Shown: positions 1 to 6,387 of the stretch, in pieces | How positions within the stretch are numbered: position 1 is the first letter of the stretch | How the letters are laid out: every line of letters begins with the position of its first letter | Source of the DNA: Ruminococcaceae bacterium UBA2656 | Lineage (GTDB): Bacteria; Bacillota; Clostridia; Oscillospirales; Acutalibacteraceae | DNA length: 12,170 nt | Assembly (NCBI GenBank): GCA_002359465.1 | Contig: DENA01000022.1 | Span: 33,905-46,074, forward strand | Direction: 5' to 3' | Notes under the pieces: model-generated | What the model was told of the DNA's origin: nothing | The model's database searches: none | The model's input: only the letters and a program-made list of their open reading frames with translations | Position numbers and translations under genes: made by a program

Positions 1-100
1 ATGCCGCGACAATTTCAACGCAGTCCAGCTTTCTATAAGCATCCGCATGAAAGCGGCAGATACTGCCGTTTCCAACAATAGCGACTTTTATTTTGTTCAT
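1..100 (-). CDS. Gfo/Idh/MocA-type oxidoreductase, N-terminus only
   Basis: Only the first 33 residues lie in the window; the gene continues past the left edge. They begin MNKIKVAIVGNGSICRFHAD, a beta strand followed by a GxGxI-type glycine-rich loop, then a helix leading to a second strand (CVEIVAA). This is the nucleotide-binding Rossmann start typical of Gfo/Idh/MocA dehydrogenases, which oxidise or reduce sugars and inositols with NAD(P). The ATG overlaps the stop of the C-N hydrolase gene (ATGA), and a GGAGGA ribosome binding site sits about seven bases upstream, so it is the last visible gene of the operon. The family assignment rests on a short N-terminus: another Rossmann dehydrogenase is possible, but the sugar-uptake context favours Gfo/Idh/MocA. 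Confidence 0.7.
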   Translation of the reverse strand, partial: MNKIKVAIVGNGSICRFHADAYRKLDCVEIVAA

Positions 101-921
101 TCTTTTTCCTCCGAGCATTCTAAATCATAAAAACAGGTCTGTTTCCGATCCCGCAGATAGGGAATCTCGGCCCGTGCCTTTAAAACATCCTGCAGGTCAA
201 TCGTCTCCACTAAAATATCCTCGCGGTCTTCCTCCAGTTCTTTCAGGATTTTTCCATTCGGCCTGCAGATTTTGCTTTTGCCAAACAGATGTATTTTGCC
301 TTCCATTCCCACGCGGTTTACCCCGGCGACAAACAGGGTGTTTTCCAACGCGCGCTGGGACAGATTTAAATCCCACATATAGGAATCCTGCTTGCGCCAT
401 GCGGCGGGAACGAATACGATTTGCGCCCCTTTCAGGCAAAGGCTCCTGCAGATCTCCGGAAAGCCGGCGTCGTAACAAATCATAACGCCTATTTTTCCAA
501 ACCTGGTATTGAACACATGGATTTCGCTCCCTGAACGGAAATTGCACTTTTCTAATCCGCAAAGCTGAAATTTATCATATGCTCCTAACAGTTCCCCATC
601 CTCATCAAACAGGGAAGCAGAATTCCACAGCACCCCTTTTAGATTGCCCTGCCTTGCAAACGGGGCAATCAGATAAACATGATTCTCTTTGGCCGCCTGG
701 GACATAGTCCGTACGATTTCCTGATAAAAGCCACTGCCTAACAGAGTATTTCTTTCCTGCAGGATTCCCTGATTATACCCGGTTGCAAAAAGTTCCGGAA
801 GACATATAATCTGCGCGCCTTTTTCAGCCGCACGGCCAATTAATGAGACAGCTTTCCTAAGGTTTGCCGGAACATCGCCAAGCTCGGACTCCATTTGTAT
901 TAATCCAATGGCCGCTTTCAT
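97..921 (-). CDS. nitrilase-superfamily carbon-nitrogen hydrolase
   Basis: Cytoplasmic amidase or carbamoylase-type enzyme that hydrolyses a non-peptide C-N bond through a Glu-Lys-Cys triad. Numbering from the GTG at 933, the motifs are LPELFATGY (Glu47), AYDKFQLCGLE (Lys121, second Glu128) and GVMICYDAGFPE (Cys153); the length near 275 residues is normal for the family. I prefer the ATG at 921 over the GTG at 933 because AAGGGGTG lies nine bases before the ATG, while the GTG has no properly spaced site. The GTG start would overlap the permease stop (GTGA), so coupling is possible. All three catalytic residues are intact. The substrate is not readable; in a sugar-type ABC operon with an oxidoreductase, an amide or carbamoyl derivative of the imported compound is a reasonable inference. 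Confidence 0.9.
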   Translation of the reverse strand: MKAAIGLIQMESELGDVPANLRKAVSLIGRAAEKGAQIICLPELFATGYNQGILQERNTLLGSGFYQEIVRTMSQAAKENHVYLIAPFARQGNLKGVLWNSASLFDEDGELLGAYDKFQLCGLEKCNFRSGSEIHVFNTRFGKIGVMICYDAGFPEICRSLCLKGAQIVFVPAAWRKQDSYMWDLNLSQRALENTLFVAGVNRVGMEGKIHLFGKSKICRPNGKILKELEEDREDILVETIDLQDVLKARAEIPYLRDRKQTCFYDLECSEEKE

Positions 922-929
922 CCAATTTT

Positions 930-1757
930 TCACCCCTTAATCCCGCTGGTGGAAATTCCTTCGACAAAATAGCGCTGTAAGACGAAAAACAGAATAACCA
1001 TCGGCACAATGGCAATTGCGGATGCCGCCATCAGCAAGGCCCAATCCACACCGTATGAATTTGTAAATTGGCTCAGTCCTATGGAAATCGTCCACTTCGA
1101 ATCGCTGGTCAAATAAATCAGGGGTCCCATAAAATCCGTCCATGACCAAACAAAGGCAAACAACCCTACGGAGACAACGGCGGGCTTTACCAAAGGCAGG
1201 GCAATTTTAAAATAAATCTGCAGCTCGGTCGCCCCGTCAATACGCGCTGCCTCCAGCAATTCATCCGGAAGATTGAGAAAAAATTGCCGCATTAAAAATA
1301 TAAAATAAGCTTTTCCCAAAAAGTCCGGTAAAACCAACGGCAGATAGGTGTTTATCAAGTGTATTCTGGAAAACAGGCCATACAGCGGAATCATGGTTAC
1401 AGTGAAGGGCAGCATCATCGTTGCCAAAACCAGCATAAAAACCTTATCACGCCCCGGCCATTTCAGTTTTCCAAATGCGTAGCCGATCATTGGAGCGGAG
1501 ATTAGGTTCCCTATCACAGCCAGCGAAGTGGTTTCCATTGTGTTTAAGATATAACGCATATACGGAATGGCTGTAAACGCAGTAACATAATTGCTCAGCT
1601 TGATTGGGTTGGGAATCCATACCGGGGGATTAACGAAAATCTGACCGGTGCCTTTCAGCGAGGTGCTTAACAGCCATAAGAATGGAATCAAAAAAAAGGC
1701 ACCCAGCGCGCACAATAACAGATAACACCCCAGTCGCTTCATTCTTTTTTTAACCAT
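930..1757 (-). CDS. carbohydrate ABC transporter permease, MalG/UgpE type
   Basis: Second inner-membrane permease of a sugar-family ABC importer (CUT1-like). About six hydrophobic segments are visible, starting with LGCYLLLCALGAFFLIPF near residues 9-26. The cytoplasmic EAA loop that docks on the ATPase is textbook: EAARIDGA followed nine residues later by I-x-LP (residues 169-188). The ATG at 1757 has GGAGG nine bases upstream and lies two bases after the first permease's stop; an upstream in-frame GTG at 1784 would sit inside that gene and is disfavoured. Length 275 residues is normal. It pairs with the adjoining MalF-like permease. No ATP-binding subunit gene follows, so a shared MsiK-like ATPase elsewhere is inferred. 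Confidence 0.94.
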   Translation of the reverse strand: MVKKRMKRLGCYLLLCALGAFFLIPFLWLLSTSLKGTGQIFVNPPVWIPNPIKLSNYVTAFTAIPYMRYILNTMETTSLAVIGNLISAPMIGYAFGKLKWPGRDKVFMLVLATMMLPFTVTMIPLYGLFSRIHLINTYLPLVLPDFLGKAYFIFLMRQFFLNLPDELLEAARIDGATELQIYFKIALPLVKPAVVSVGLFAFVWSWTDFMGPLIYLTSDSKWTISIGLSQFTNSYGVDWALLMAASAIAIVPMVILFFVLQRYFVEGISTSGIKG

Positions 1758-1759
1758 TC

Positions 1760-2680
1760 TTACTTTCCTCCATAATAGACCCACTTTTTTGAACTCTTAA
1801 AAATTAACGCAGTCACAATAATCATGCCAATCAGCATTACCGTGGAAAGCGCGCTGGCATATCCAAAGTTTAGATAGCGGAAGCCCTCGTTATAAATATT
1901 AACCGCGTAAAACATTAAAGAGTTTTGAACGCCTCCCAGGCTTCCGTTTCCTTTCTGTGAAGACGCAGCCACAATAAAAGACTGCGTAAAAGTATTAAAT
2001 CCTACTATAATTCCGTTAATCACCTGAAAGAGTGTGACGTTGGAGAGCATTGGCCAGGTTATTTTCCAGAATTTTGTCCAAGGTCCTGCGCCGTCAATAT
2101 CCATGGCTTCGTAATAGTCTTTAGGGATATCTCCAACCGCGGCAAGATATACAACCATGGTATTTCCGATAGCCCATAACGCCATCAGAATAATAGCCGG
2201 TTTTGACCATTCCGCAGAAGACAGCCAGAGGGGCTGGGGAAGGTTAAAAAATCTCAGAAACGAATTTACCAAACCGTATTGCGGATTTAAAAGCCACATC
2301 CATACCAGGGATGACGCAACCGGGGGAACAATAGCGGGCAAATAATAAATAGTACGAAAAAACGATTTCCCTTTTATGTTCATATTGAGCAACACTGCAG
2401 ATAAAACCGATAACGCGATTTGAAGAGATACCCCAATGATCACAAAGTAAAAGGAATTATAAACCGATTTCCAGAATACGTCATCGCTCAGCATACGGTG
2501 AAAATTTGAAAAGCCGATCCATTTGGCTTTTGTAACCAGGTTATATTTTGTAAAGCTATAGTAAACTGTAGAGACTATAGGATAGAGGTTGAAAACCAAA
2601 AACCCAATTACCCAGGGAATCAGGAATACAATTGCCAGCCTAATTTGTGATTTTTGCGGATTGAAATTCTTTTTCTTCAT
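1760..2680 (-). CDS. carbohydrate ABC transporter permease, MalF/UgpA type
   Basis: First inner-membrane permease of the importer, 306 residues. A lysine-rich N-terminus (MKKKNFNPQK) precedes a strong transmembrane segment (about residues 14-34, containing IPWVIGFLVFNLYP), which is characteristic of the family, and further hydrophobic helices follow. The EAA loop is present as EAMDIDGA, with I207 and WP at 209-210, a mild variant of the usual EAA---G---------I-LP. The Shine-Dalgarno sequence GGGGAGG lies only three to four bases from the ATG, closer than ideal, which may lower translation relative to the binding protein upstream. The gene sits just after an intercistronic hairpin, so part of the transcription may stop before reaching it. 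Confidence 0.94.
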   Translation of the reverse strand: MKKKNFNPQKSQIRLAIVFLIPWVIGFLVFNLYPIVSTVYYSFTKYNLVTKAKWIGFSNFHRMLSDDVFWKSVYNSFYFVIIGVSLQIALSVLSAVLLNMNIKGKSFFRTIYYLPAIVPPVASSLVWMWLLNPQYGLVNSFLRFFNLPQPLWLSSAEWSKPAIILMALWAIGNTMVVYLAAVGDIPKDYYEAMDIDGAGPWTKFWKITWPMLSNVTLFQVINGIIVGFNTFTQSFIVAASSQKGNGSLGGVQNSLMFYAVNIYNEGFRYLNFGYASALSTVMLIGMIIVTALIFKSSKKWVYYGGK

Positions 2681-2705
2681 TTTCCTCCCCTTCTTTCCCA
2701 GTAAG

Positions 2706-2752
2706 AAAAAGCAGTTAGCCTCGGCCTTTCAAGCAAAGGCAGAGGCCAACTG
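2706..2752 (-). terminator. intercistronic hairpin with T-run (partial terminator or mRNA stabiliser)
   Basis: The segments 2712-2729 and 2735-2752 form an 18-position stem with two mismatches and a five-base loop. Read on the minus strand, it is followed directly by C and five Ts. It stands in the 91-base gap between the binding-protein stop and the first permease start. In many sugar ABC operons such a hairpin lets the binding protein be made in excess, by partial termination or by protecting the upstream mRNA 3' end. Function here is inferred from position and shape. Confidence 0.7.
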
Positions 2753-2771
2753 GTCTGTAATTATTGCATCC

Positions 2772-4094
2772 TTATCGGGACGATTTCCATTCGTCTGCAA
2801 AAGACTGCAACTTTGCGCTTAAGTCCTCCATAGCTTTATCAACCTTTTTTTCTCCGGAATAGATGGCTTGTTCGGCAAGCCCCTGTTCATTCGAGTATTC
2901 ATTGCTGAATGGTATTGCAGGGAATGCCTTGGCTTTGCCTTTCAGGACCGATTCAATAAACGGTTTCAGCTGGGGCGCCTGCTGTGTTAGTTTTTCGGAT
3001 TTTAAAGCCGTATAGGTGGTAGGCAGACTGCCCTTGCTGGCGCAGAATTTTATATAGGCGTCATCCGAAGTCAGGTAGTTGATCAGCTTAAACGCAGCTT
3101 CTGTGTTCTTGCTTTTCGTGCTGACGGAAAGCATGCCGGCCTGTAATCTTCCTGAGCCGGCGATTTCCGGCTTGGACGCTGTGACCGGTACGGTAACAGT
3201 ACCCCAGTTAAAGTCTTTAGAAGCATACTGTTTGATAAAAGTCTCAAACCATTCGCCCTCAATGGCAAAAGCAACCTGACCCTTAAAGAACGGATTTTCT
3301 GCGGAAGCGTATGTGCCGAAACCACTCTTAAATTTCGTAACCTGTGGAATACCATAATCCGTGTAATATTCTGCTTTATAATTCATGGCATTCTTGAATT
3401 CCGGTGTCGTGCATGTTATCTTATCGGTTTTAAAGTCGTAAAAATCAGCACCGAACAGATAAGGAATTTCTATACGGTCAATCCAAGGGTAATCCGGAAC
3501 ATAACCAAGTCGGACATAGTTGCCGCTGGCATCTTTTTTTGCAACCTTTTTTGATATTTCAGCCATTTCCTCCAGTGTTTTCGGTGGCTGAGCCCCTACT
3601 TCCTTTAGAATGTCCTTATTATAGAACAGCATATAAGAATCCATTGTGTATGGCATACCATATTGTATTCCGTCATATGCGCCTAGTTTGTAAACAGAAT
3701 CGTAAATATTTTTGGTGTCAATTTTGCCTGACTTGATGTAATCGTCAATGGGGGCCAGCATGCCGGCCTGAGCCCATTTGCTGACTGTTGTGTCAGCGGT
3801 ATACACTACGTCCGGCCCGCTTCCGCCGGTCAGGGCTGTAAGCATTTTATCCTCAGTCTGTGAGGATAGGGTTTCCACATGTATTTCTGTCTGACTTTTA
3901 TTGTAATCATCAATTACCTTCTGCAACGCGTCTGCTTCGGAACCGGTCCACGCGTGCCAGAACACGATATTGGTCGTGCCCGCCGACTTTGAGGATGCAT
4001 TGGTAGCCGCCGAAGAGCCTGCGCTGTTGCTGCTACAGGCCGCCATTGACAATGTCATCAAACCTGCCATAATAAGTGCGACTGCTTTTTTCAT
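2772..4094 (-). CDS. sugar ABC transporter solute-binding lipoprotein (family 1)
   Basis: Extracellular ligand-binding component of the importer, 440 residues, normal for family 1 sugar-binding proteins. A lipoprotein signal peptide is clear: positive MKK start, hydrophobic core, and a lipobox ending MAAC with Cys20 as the lipidated residue, followed by a Ser/Ala-rich linker. The mature protein starts NIVFWHAWTGSEADALQKVI, the standard first strand and helix of the family, and contains the MLFYNKDILKEVG and GQVAFAIEGEW segments seen in these proteins. GGGAGG is placed upstream of the ATG. Ligand cannot be deduced from sequence, but both the CUT1-type permeases and the isomerase upstream suggest a carbohydrate or polyol derivative. 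Confidence 0.95.
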   Translation of the reverse strand: MKKAVALIMAGLMTLSMAACSSNSAGSSAATNASSKSAGTTNIVFWHAWTGSEADALQKVIDDYNKSQTEIHVETLSSQTEDKMLTALTGGSGPDVVYTADTTVSKWAQAGMLAPIDDYIKSGKIDTKNIYDSVYKLGAYDGIQYGMPYTMDSYMLFYNKDILKEVGAQPPKTLEEMAEISKKVAKKDASGNYVRLGYVPDYPWIDRIEIPYLFGADFYDFKTDKITCTTPEFKNAMNYKAEYYTDYGIPQVTKFKSGFGTYASAENPFFKGQVAFAIEGEWFETFIKQYASKDFNWGTVTVPVTASKPEIAGSGRLQAGMLSVSTKSKNTEAAFKLINYLTSDDAYIKFCASKGSLPTTYTALKSEKLTQQAPQLKPFIESVLKGKAKAFPAIPFSNEYSNEQGLAEQAIYSGEKKVDKAMEDLSAKLQSFADEWKSSR

Positions 4095-4106
4095 AATGTT
4101 CCCTCC

Positions 4107-4982
4107 CTAAACTTCATCCCATATTCTTTTAATATTATCCATACCGATTCTGGAGCCCAGCCGGCAGTCTTCCATTCCCTCGAACTCCAGAGATGCGTAT
4201 CCTTCATATCCGGATTCTTTAATCAGTTTCAATGCTTTTCGGACGTCCATATCCCCATGGCCAAAAATGGCTCCGCGAAGATAATCACCGACATTGGTTC
4301 TGAACCAATACCCTTCACCCATATCTACATCCCCGCTGCGGAGGTAAAAGTCCTTAAGGTGAATCATAGTCGCATATGGAAGAATTTTTTTCAATCCCAC
4401 AATTGGGTTTTCATCCACACACATGAAGTTCCCGATATCTAAGGTCAGCTTAAAATTATCGTCGTTCACCGCCAGCAGCAGCTTCTCAATACGATCGCTT
4501 CCGTTTACAAAAAATCCGTGGTTCTCAACGGTTGTAATGATTCCGTACTGTTTTGCAAAATTTGTGATTTCCTGGCAGGCTTGCACCATGCGCGGAAAAT
4601 CTTTCTCAAAGTTGGAAATTCTGTTGATTTCCGCAGAGCGGAAAAAAGCGGAAATATCGTGTCTCATATACTTAACACCCAGTTTTTGTGCGATTAAGAC
4701 ATGCTGCTTTACCCGTTCAATTTCAGCTTGATATTCTTCCTGTGTTTCAGGTATTAAGTTTGCGAGAATGGAATATGCAGATAGATCAAGGTTTAATGCT
4801 TTCGCTTTTGATTTAATTTTCTGTATTAAGTCGTCGTTATCCACAAGGTCAAATCCAAAAGGGACGATCTCCGCATGCTCACCGCCGTTCGCGGCAATCC
4901 AATCGAGCGCGTCCAAAACGGTCATTTGCTTTTTATCCCGTATTAAATCCACTAAACTGTAAGTACTTAACCCAACTTTCAT
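4107..4982 (-). CDS. TIM-barrel sugar phosphate isomerase/epimerase
   Basis: Cytosolic xylose-isomerase-like TIM-barrel protein of 291 residues, first gene of the operon. Barrel strands carry a plausible metal-binding set: TVENHG (Glu153), LTLDIGN (Asp182), MIHLKD (His208) and ASLEFEG (Glu266 or Glu268). These positions match the Glu-Asp-His-Glu arrangement of the family that isomerises or epimerises keto sugars, inosose-like compounds and related metabolites. It lies 12 bases upstream of the binding-protein gene. Its own ribosome binding site is weak (a GGA five bases before the ATG, or an AGAGAG stretch further up), unlike the downstream genes. The precise reaction is not readable; IolE/IolI-like dehydratase or isomerase activity is an alternative. 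Confidence 0.88.
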   Translation of the reverse strand: MKVGLSTYSLVDLIRDKKQMTVLDALDWIAANGGEHAEIVPFGFDLVDNDDLIQKIKSKAKALNLDLSAYSILANLIPETQEEYQAEIERVKQHVLIAQKLGVKYMRHDISAFFRSAEINRISNFEKDFPRMVQACQEITNFAKQYGIITTVENHGFFVNGSDRIEKLLLAVNDDNFKLTLDIGNFMCVDENPIVGLKKILPYATMIHLKDFYLRSGDVDMGEGYWFRTNVGDYLRGAIFGHGDMDVRKALKLIKESGYEGYASLEFEGMEDCRLGSRIGMDNIKRIWDEV

Positions 4983-5160
4983 TTTTCCAACTTCTCTCTT
5001 AACTTTCTAAGTTTTGCATTTTGTATTCTGAGAAAACGCCTTTTAAAGGATCGGATTGATTCAGCTCCTTCCATATATAAAATTAGGACAACAGAAATTC
5101 GACACTTACTTAAAAGGAAGTCGGTATTCCAATCGCCCCATTGCAATTTATATTTGTTTT

Positions 5161-5166
5161 ATTATA
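5161..5166 (-). promoter_or_regulatory. possible -10 box for the leftward operon
   Basis: A perfect TATAAT is read on the minus strand here, about 180 bases before the isomerase start. No acceptable -35 hexamer is present at 16-19 bases spacing and there is no TGn extension, so if real it may need an activator. A weaker alternative is TATAAA at 5147-5152. Confidence 0.25.
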
Positions 5167-5221
5167 TTACATTAAAAATGCTTTATCTTCGTTATTTTGC
5201 ACTTAGATTTAACATATTGAA

Positions 5222-5244
5222 TGTCAATATGCACAATTTTGACA
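5222..5244. promoter_or_regulatory. inverted repeat TGTCAA-N11-TTGACA, candidate operator
   Basis: TGTCAA at 5222-5227 and TTGACA at 5239-5244 form a perfect six-base inverted repeat with an 11-base centre. The right half is also the -35 box of the upstream rightward promoter, so a dimeric regulator bound here would compete with RNA polymerase. The function as an operator is inferred. Confidence 0.35.
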
Positions 5245-5268
5245 GAAAGACAGTTTCTAATTTATGAT
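5239..5268 (+). promoter_or_regulatory. sigma-A promoter P1 for the DUF1177 operon
   Basis: TTGACA (5239-5244, perfect -35) is followed after 18 bases by TATGAT (5263-5268, five of six matches to TATAAT). Transcription from it would give a leader of about 140 bases before the DUF1177 start. Confidence 0.5.
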
Positions 5269-5312
5269 AAAAAATTACTTGATAATAAAAGGCTTCAGAA
5301 AGCCGGATTCTC

Positions 5313-5341
5313 TTGACGGATTGGTAATGAACCTATATAAT
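5313..5341 (+). promoter_or_regulatory. sigma-A promoter P2 for the DUF1177 operon
   Basis: TTGACG (5313-5318, five of six) and TATAAT (5336-5341, perfect) are separated by exactly 17 bases, the optimum. The predicted start near 5348 leaves a leader of about 70 bases. This is the best promoter in the window. Confidence 0.8.
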
Positions 5342-5363
5342 GAGGTTGCATTTTGATTCAACC
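5330..5363. promoter_or_regulatory. alternating AACC/GGTT half-sites over the P2 -10 box and start
   Basis: AACCT (5330-5334) and AGGTT (5343-5347) bracket the P2 -10 box as an inverted repeat, and GGTTG (5344-5348) pairs again with CAACC (5359-5363). Three half-sites in alternating orientation covering the -10 box and start point are what a repressor operator would look like. The second pair could alternatively form a small hairpin at the 5' end of the transcript. Confidence 0.4.
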
Positions 5364-5371
5364 AGAAAACG

Positions 5372-5410
5372 CCTCCAAGTCTTTTAGCCAGAAACCGTAA
5401 ATTTGGAGGT
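5372..5410 (+). promoter_or_regulatory. leader hairpin sequestering the DUF1177 ribosome binding site
   Basis: The leader segment CCTCCAAGT (5372-5380) is complementary to ATTTGGAGG (5401-5409), nine pairs with one G-U, closing a 20-base loop. The right arm contains the GGAGG that lies about seven bases before the ATG at 5418. The ribosome binding site would therefore be masked unless the stem is opened, which suggests translational control by a ligand, protein or RNA. The pairing is seen; the regulation is inferred. Confidence 0.5.
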
Positions 5411-5417
5411 AATATTT

Positions 5418-6386
5418 ATGCTATTCAGACCGTTAATGGAAATCTATGATTTATTGGATAAACCCCAGGCATCTGGTAACGAAGTTTCTGACTTTTTGAA
5501 GGCCAGGGGCGCTTTGGAAGTTATTGTAAAAAAAGCATCAGGGAACAAAGGAAGCACCGATTGCATTAAGATTCTTATTCAAGGAAGCAATGGAAAAAGT
5601 AAAAAGGGAACCGCTCCAACTTTGGGAATAATCGGTCGTCTTGGCGGACTGGGAGTACGCCCTAAATCGGCCGGTTTTGTTTCGGATGGAGACGGAGCCC
5701 TTGCGGCGCTTACCGCAGCTTTAAAGCTGTCTGAGATGAACCGGAACGGTGACGTTCTGGATGGTGATGTTTTGATCGCGACCCATATCTGTCCGGACGC
5801 CCCCAGCCTGCCGCATGAGCCTGTCGCTTTCATGGATTCCCCAATTGATATGGAAACGATGAACCTTATGGAAGTGGATTCGCGGATGGATGCCATTCTG
5901 TCTATAGACACCACAAAAGGAAATCGCGTTATTAACAACAATGGGTTTGCGCTTTCCCCGACAGTGAAGGCCGGTTATATCCTTGAGGCCAGCAACGATC
6001 TGATGGATATCATGACGCGTGTCACCGGAAAAATGCCGCAGATATTTCCCTTGGCTCAGCAGGATATTACTCCTTATGGAAATGATCTTCATCACTTGAA
6101 CAGCATTCTTCAGCCGGCTACTGCAACAGATGCGCCGGTTGTTGGAGTGGCGATTACCACGGAACAAATGGTTGCGGGCTGTGCTACCGGAGCAACTCAT
6201 GGCGCCGATGTTGAAGCAGCCGCGCGTTTTGCGGTGGAAACGGCCAAATCATTTACAGCAGGGACGTGTGCCTTTTACAGTGTGGAGGAATGGAATCGCC
6301 TGTTGCACTTATATGGTAAAATGGAGCATTTTCAAGTCCCGGGAATCGCATTAAAACAGGATTCCGCGCTGCAGAAGAGGGTATGA
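5418..6386 (+). CDS. DUF1177-family protein, function unknown
   Basis: 322 residues matching what I know of the DUF1177 family over its whole length. Highly conserved blocks are KGSTD (44-48), APTLGIIGRLGG (66-77), SDGDGA (89-94), THICPDAP (122-129), ILSIDTTKGNR (160-170), DITPYG (216-221) and GCATGATH (254-261). Several Asp/His/Glu-rich blocks suggest a metal-dependent enzyme, but I know of no established reaction. No signal peptide or membrane segment is visible, so it is probably cytosolic. The ATG at 5418 has GGAGGT seven bases upstream; a TTG at 5403 lies inside the ribosome binding site and is rejected. It is followed after one base by an M29/NicX-like gene, and is transcribed divergently from the transport operon from strong promoters. 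Confidence 0.88.
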   Translation: MLFRPLMEIYDLLDKPQASGNEVSDFLKARGALEVIVKKASGNKGSTDCIKILIQGSNGKSKKGTAPTLGIIGRLGGLGVRPKSAGFVSDGDGALAALTAALKLSEMNRNGDVLDGDVLIATHICPDAPSLPHEPVAFMDSPIDMETMNLMEVDSRMDAILSIDTTKGNRVINNNGFALSPTVKAGYILEASNDLMDIMTRVTGKMPQIFPLAQQDITPYGNDLHHLNSILQPATATDAPVVGVAITTEQMVAGCATGATHGADVEAAARFAVETAKSFTAGTCAFYSVEEWNRLLHLYGKMEHFQVPGIALKQDSALQKRV

Positions 6387-6387
6387 A

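Larger units (their letters stand above)
4983..5417. other. AT-rich divergent intergenic control region
   Basis: This 435-base gap separates the leftward transport operon from the rightward DUF1177 operon and contains no credible reading frame. It holds two good rightward promoters, inverted-repeat half-sites, a Shine-Dalgarno-sequestering hairpin and an exact 11-base repeat (AGAAAACGCCT at 5031-5041 and 5364-5374). Its layout suggests co-regulation of the two operons by a shared regulator that is not encoded in the window. Confidence 0.7.

Noticed and set aside
922..933. GTG start of the C-N hydrolase overlapping the permease stop
   Set aside because: The Shine-Dalgarno-like AAGGGGTG abuts this GTG but is well spaced for the ATG at 921; the extra four residues are not needed by the fold.
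5222..5227. TTGACA on the minus strand as a -35 box for the transport operon
   Set aside because: No TATAAT-like hexamer occurs 16-18 bases downstream, so it is better explained as one arm of an inverted repeat.
5403..5405. TTG as the DUF1177 start
   Set aside because: It lies within the ribosome binding site itself; the ATG at 5418 is correctly spaced and gives the normal family N-terminus.
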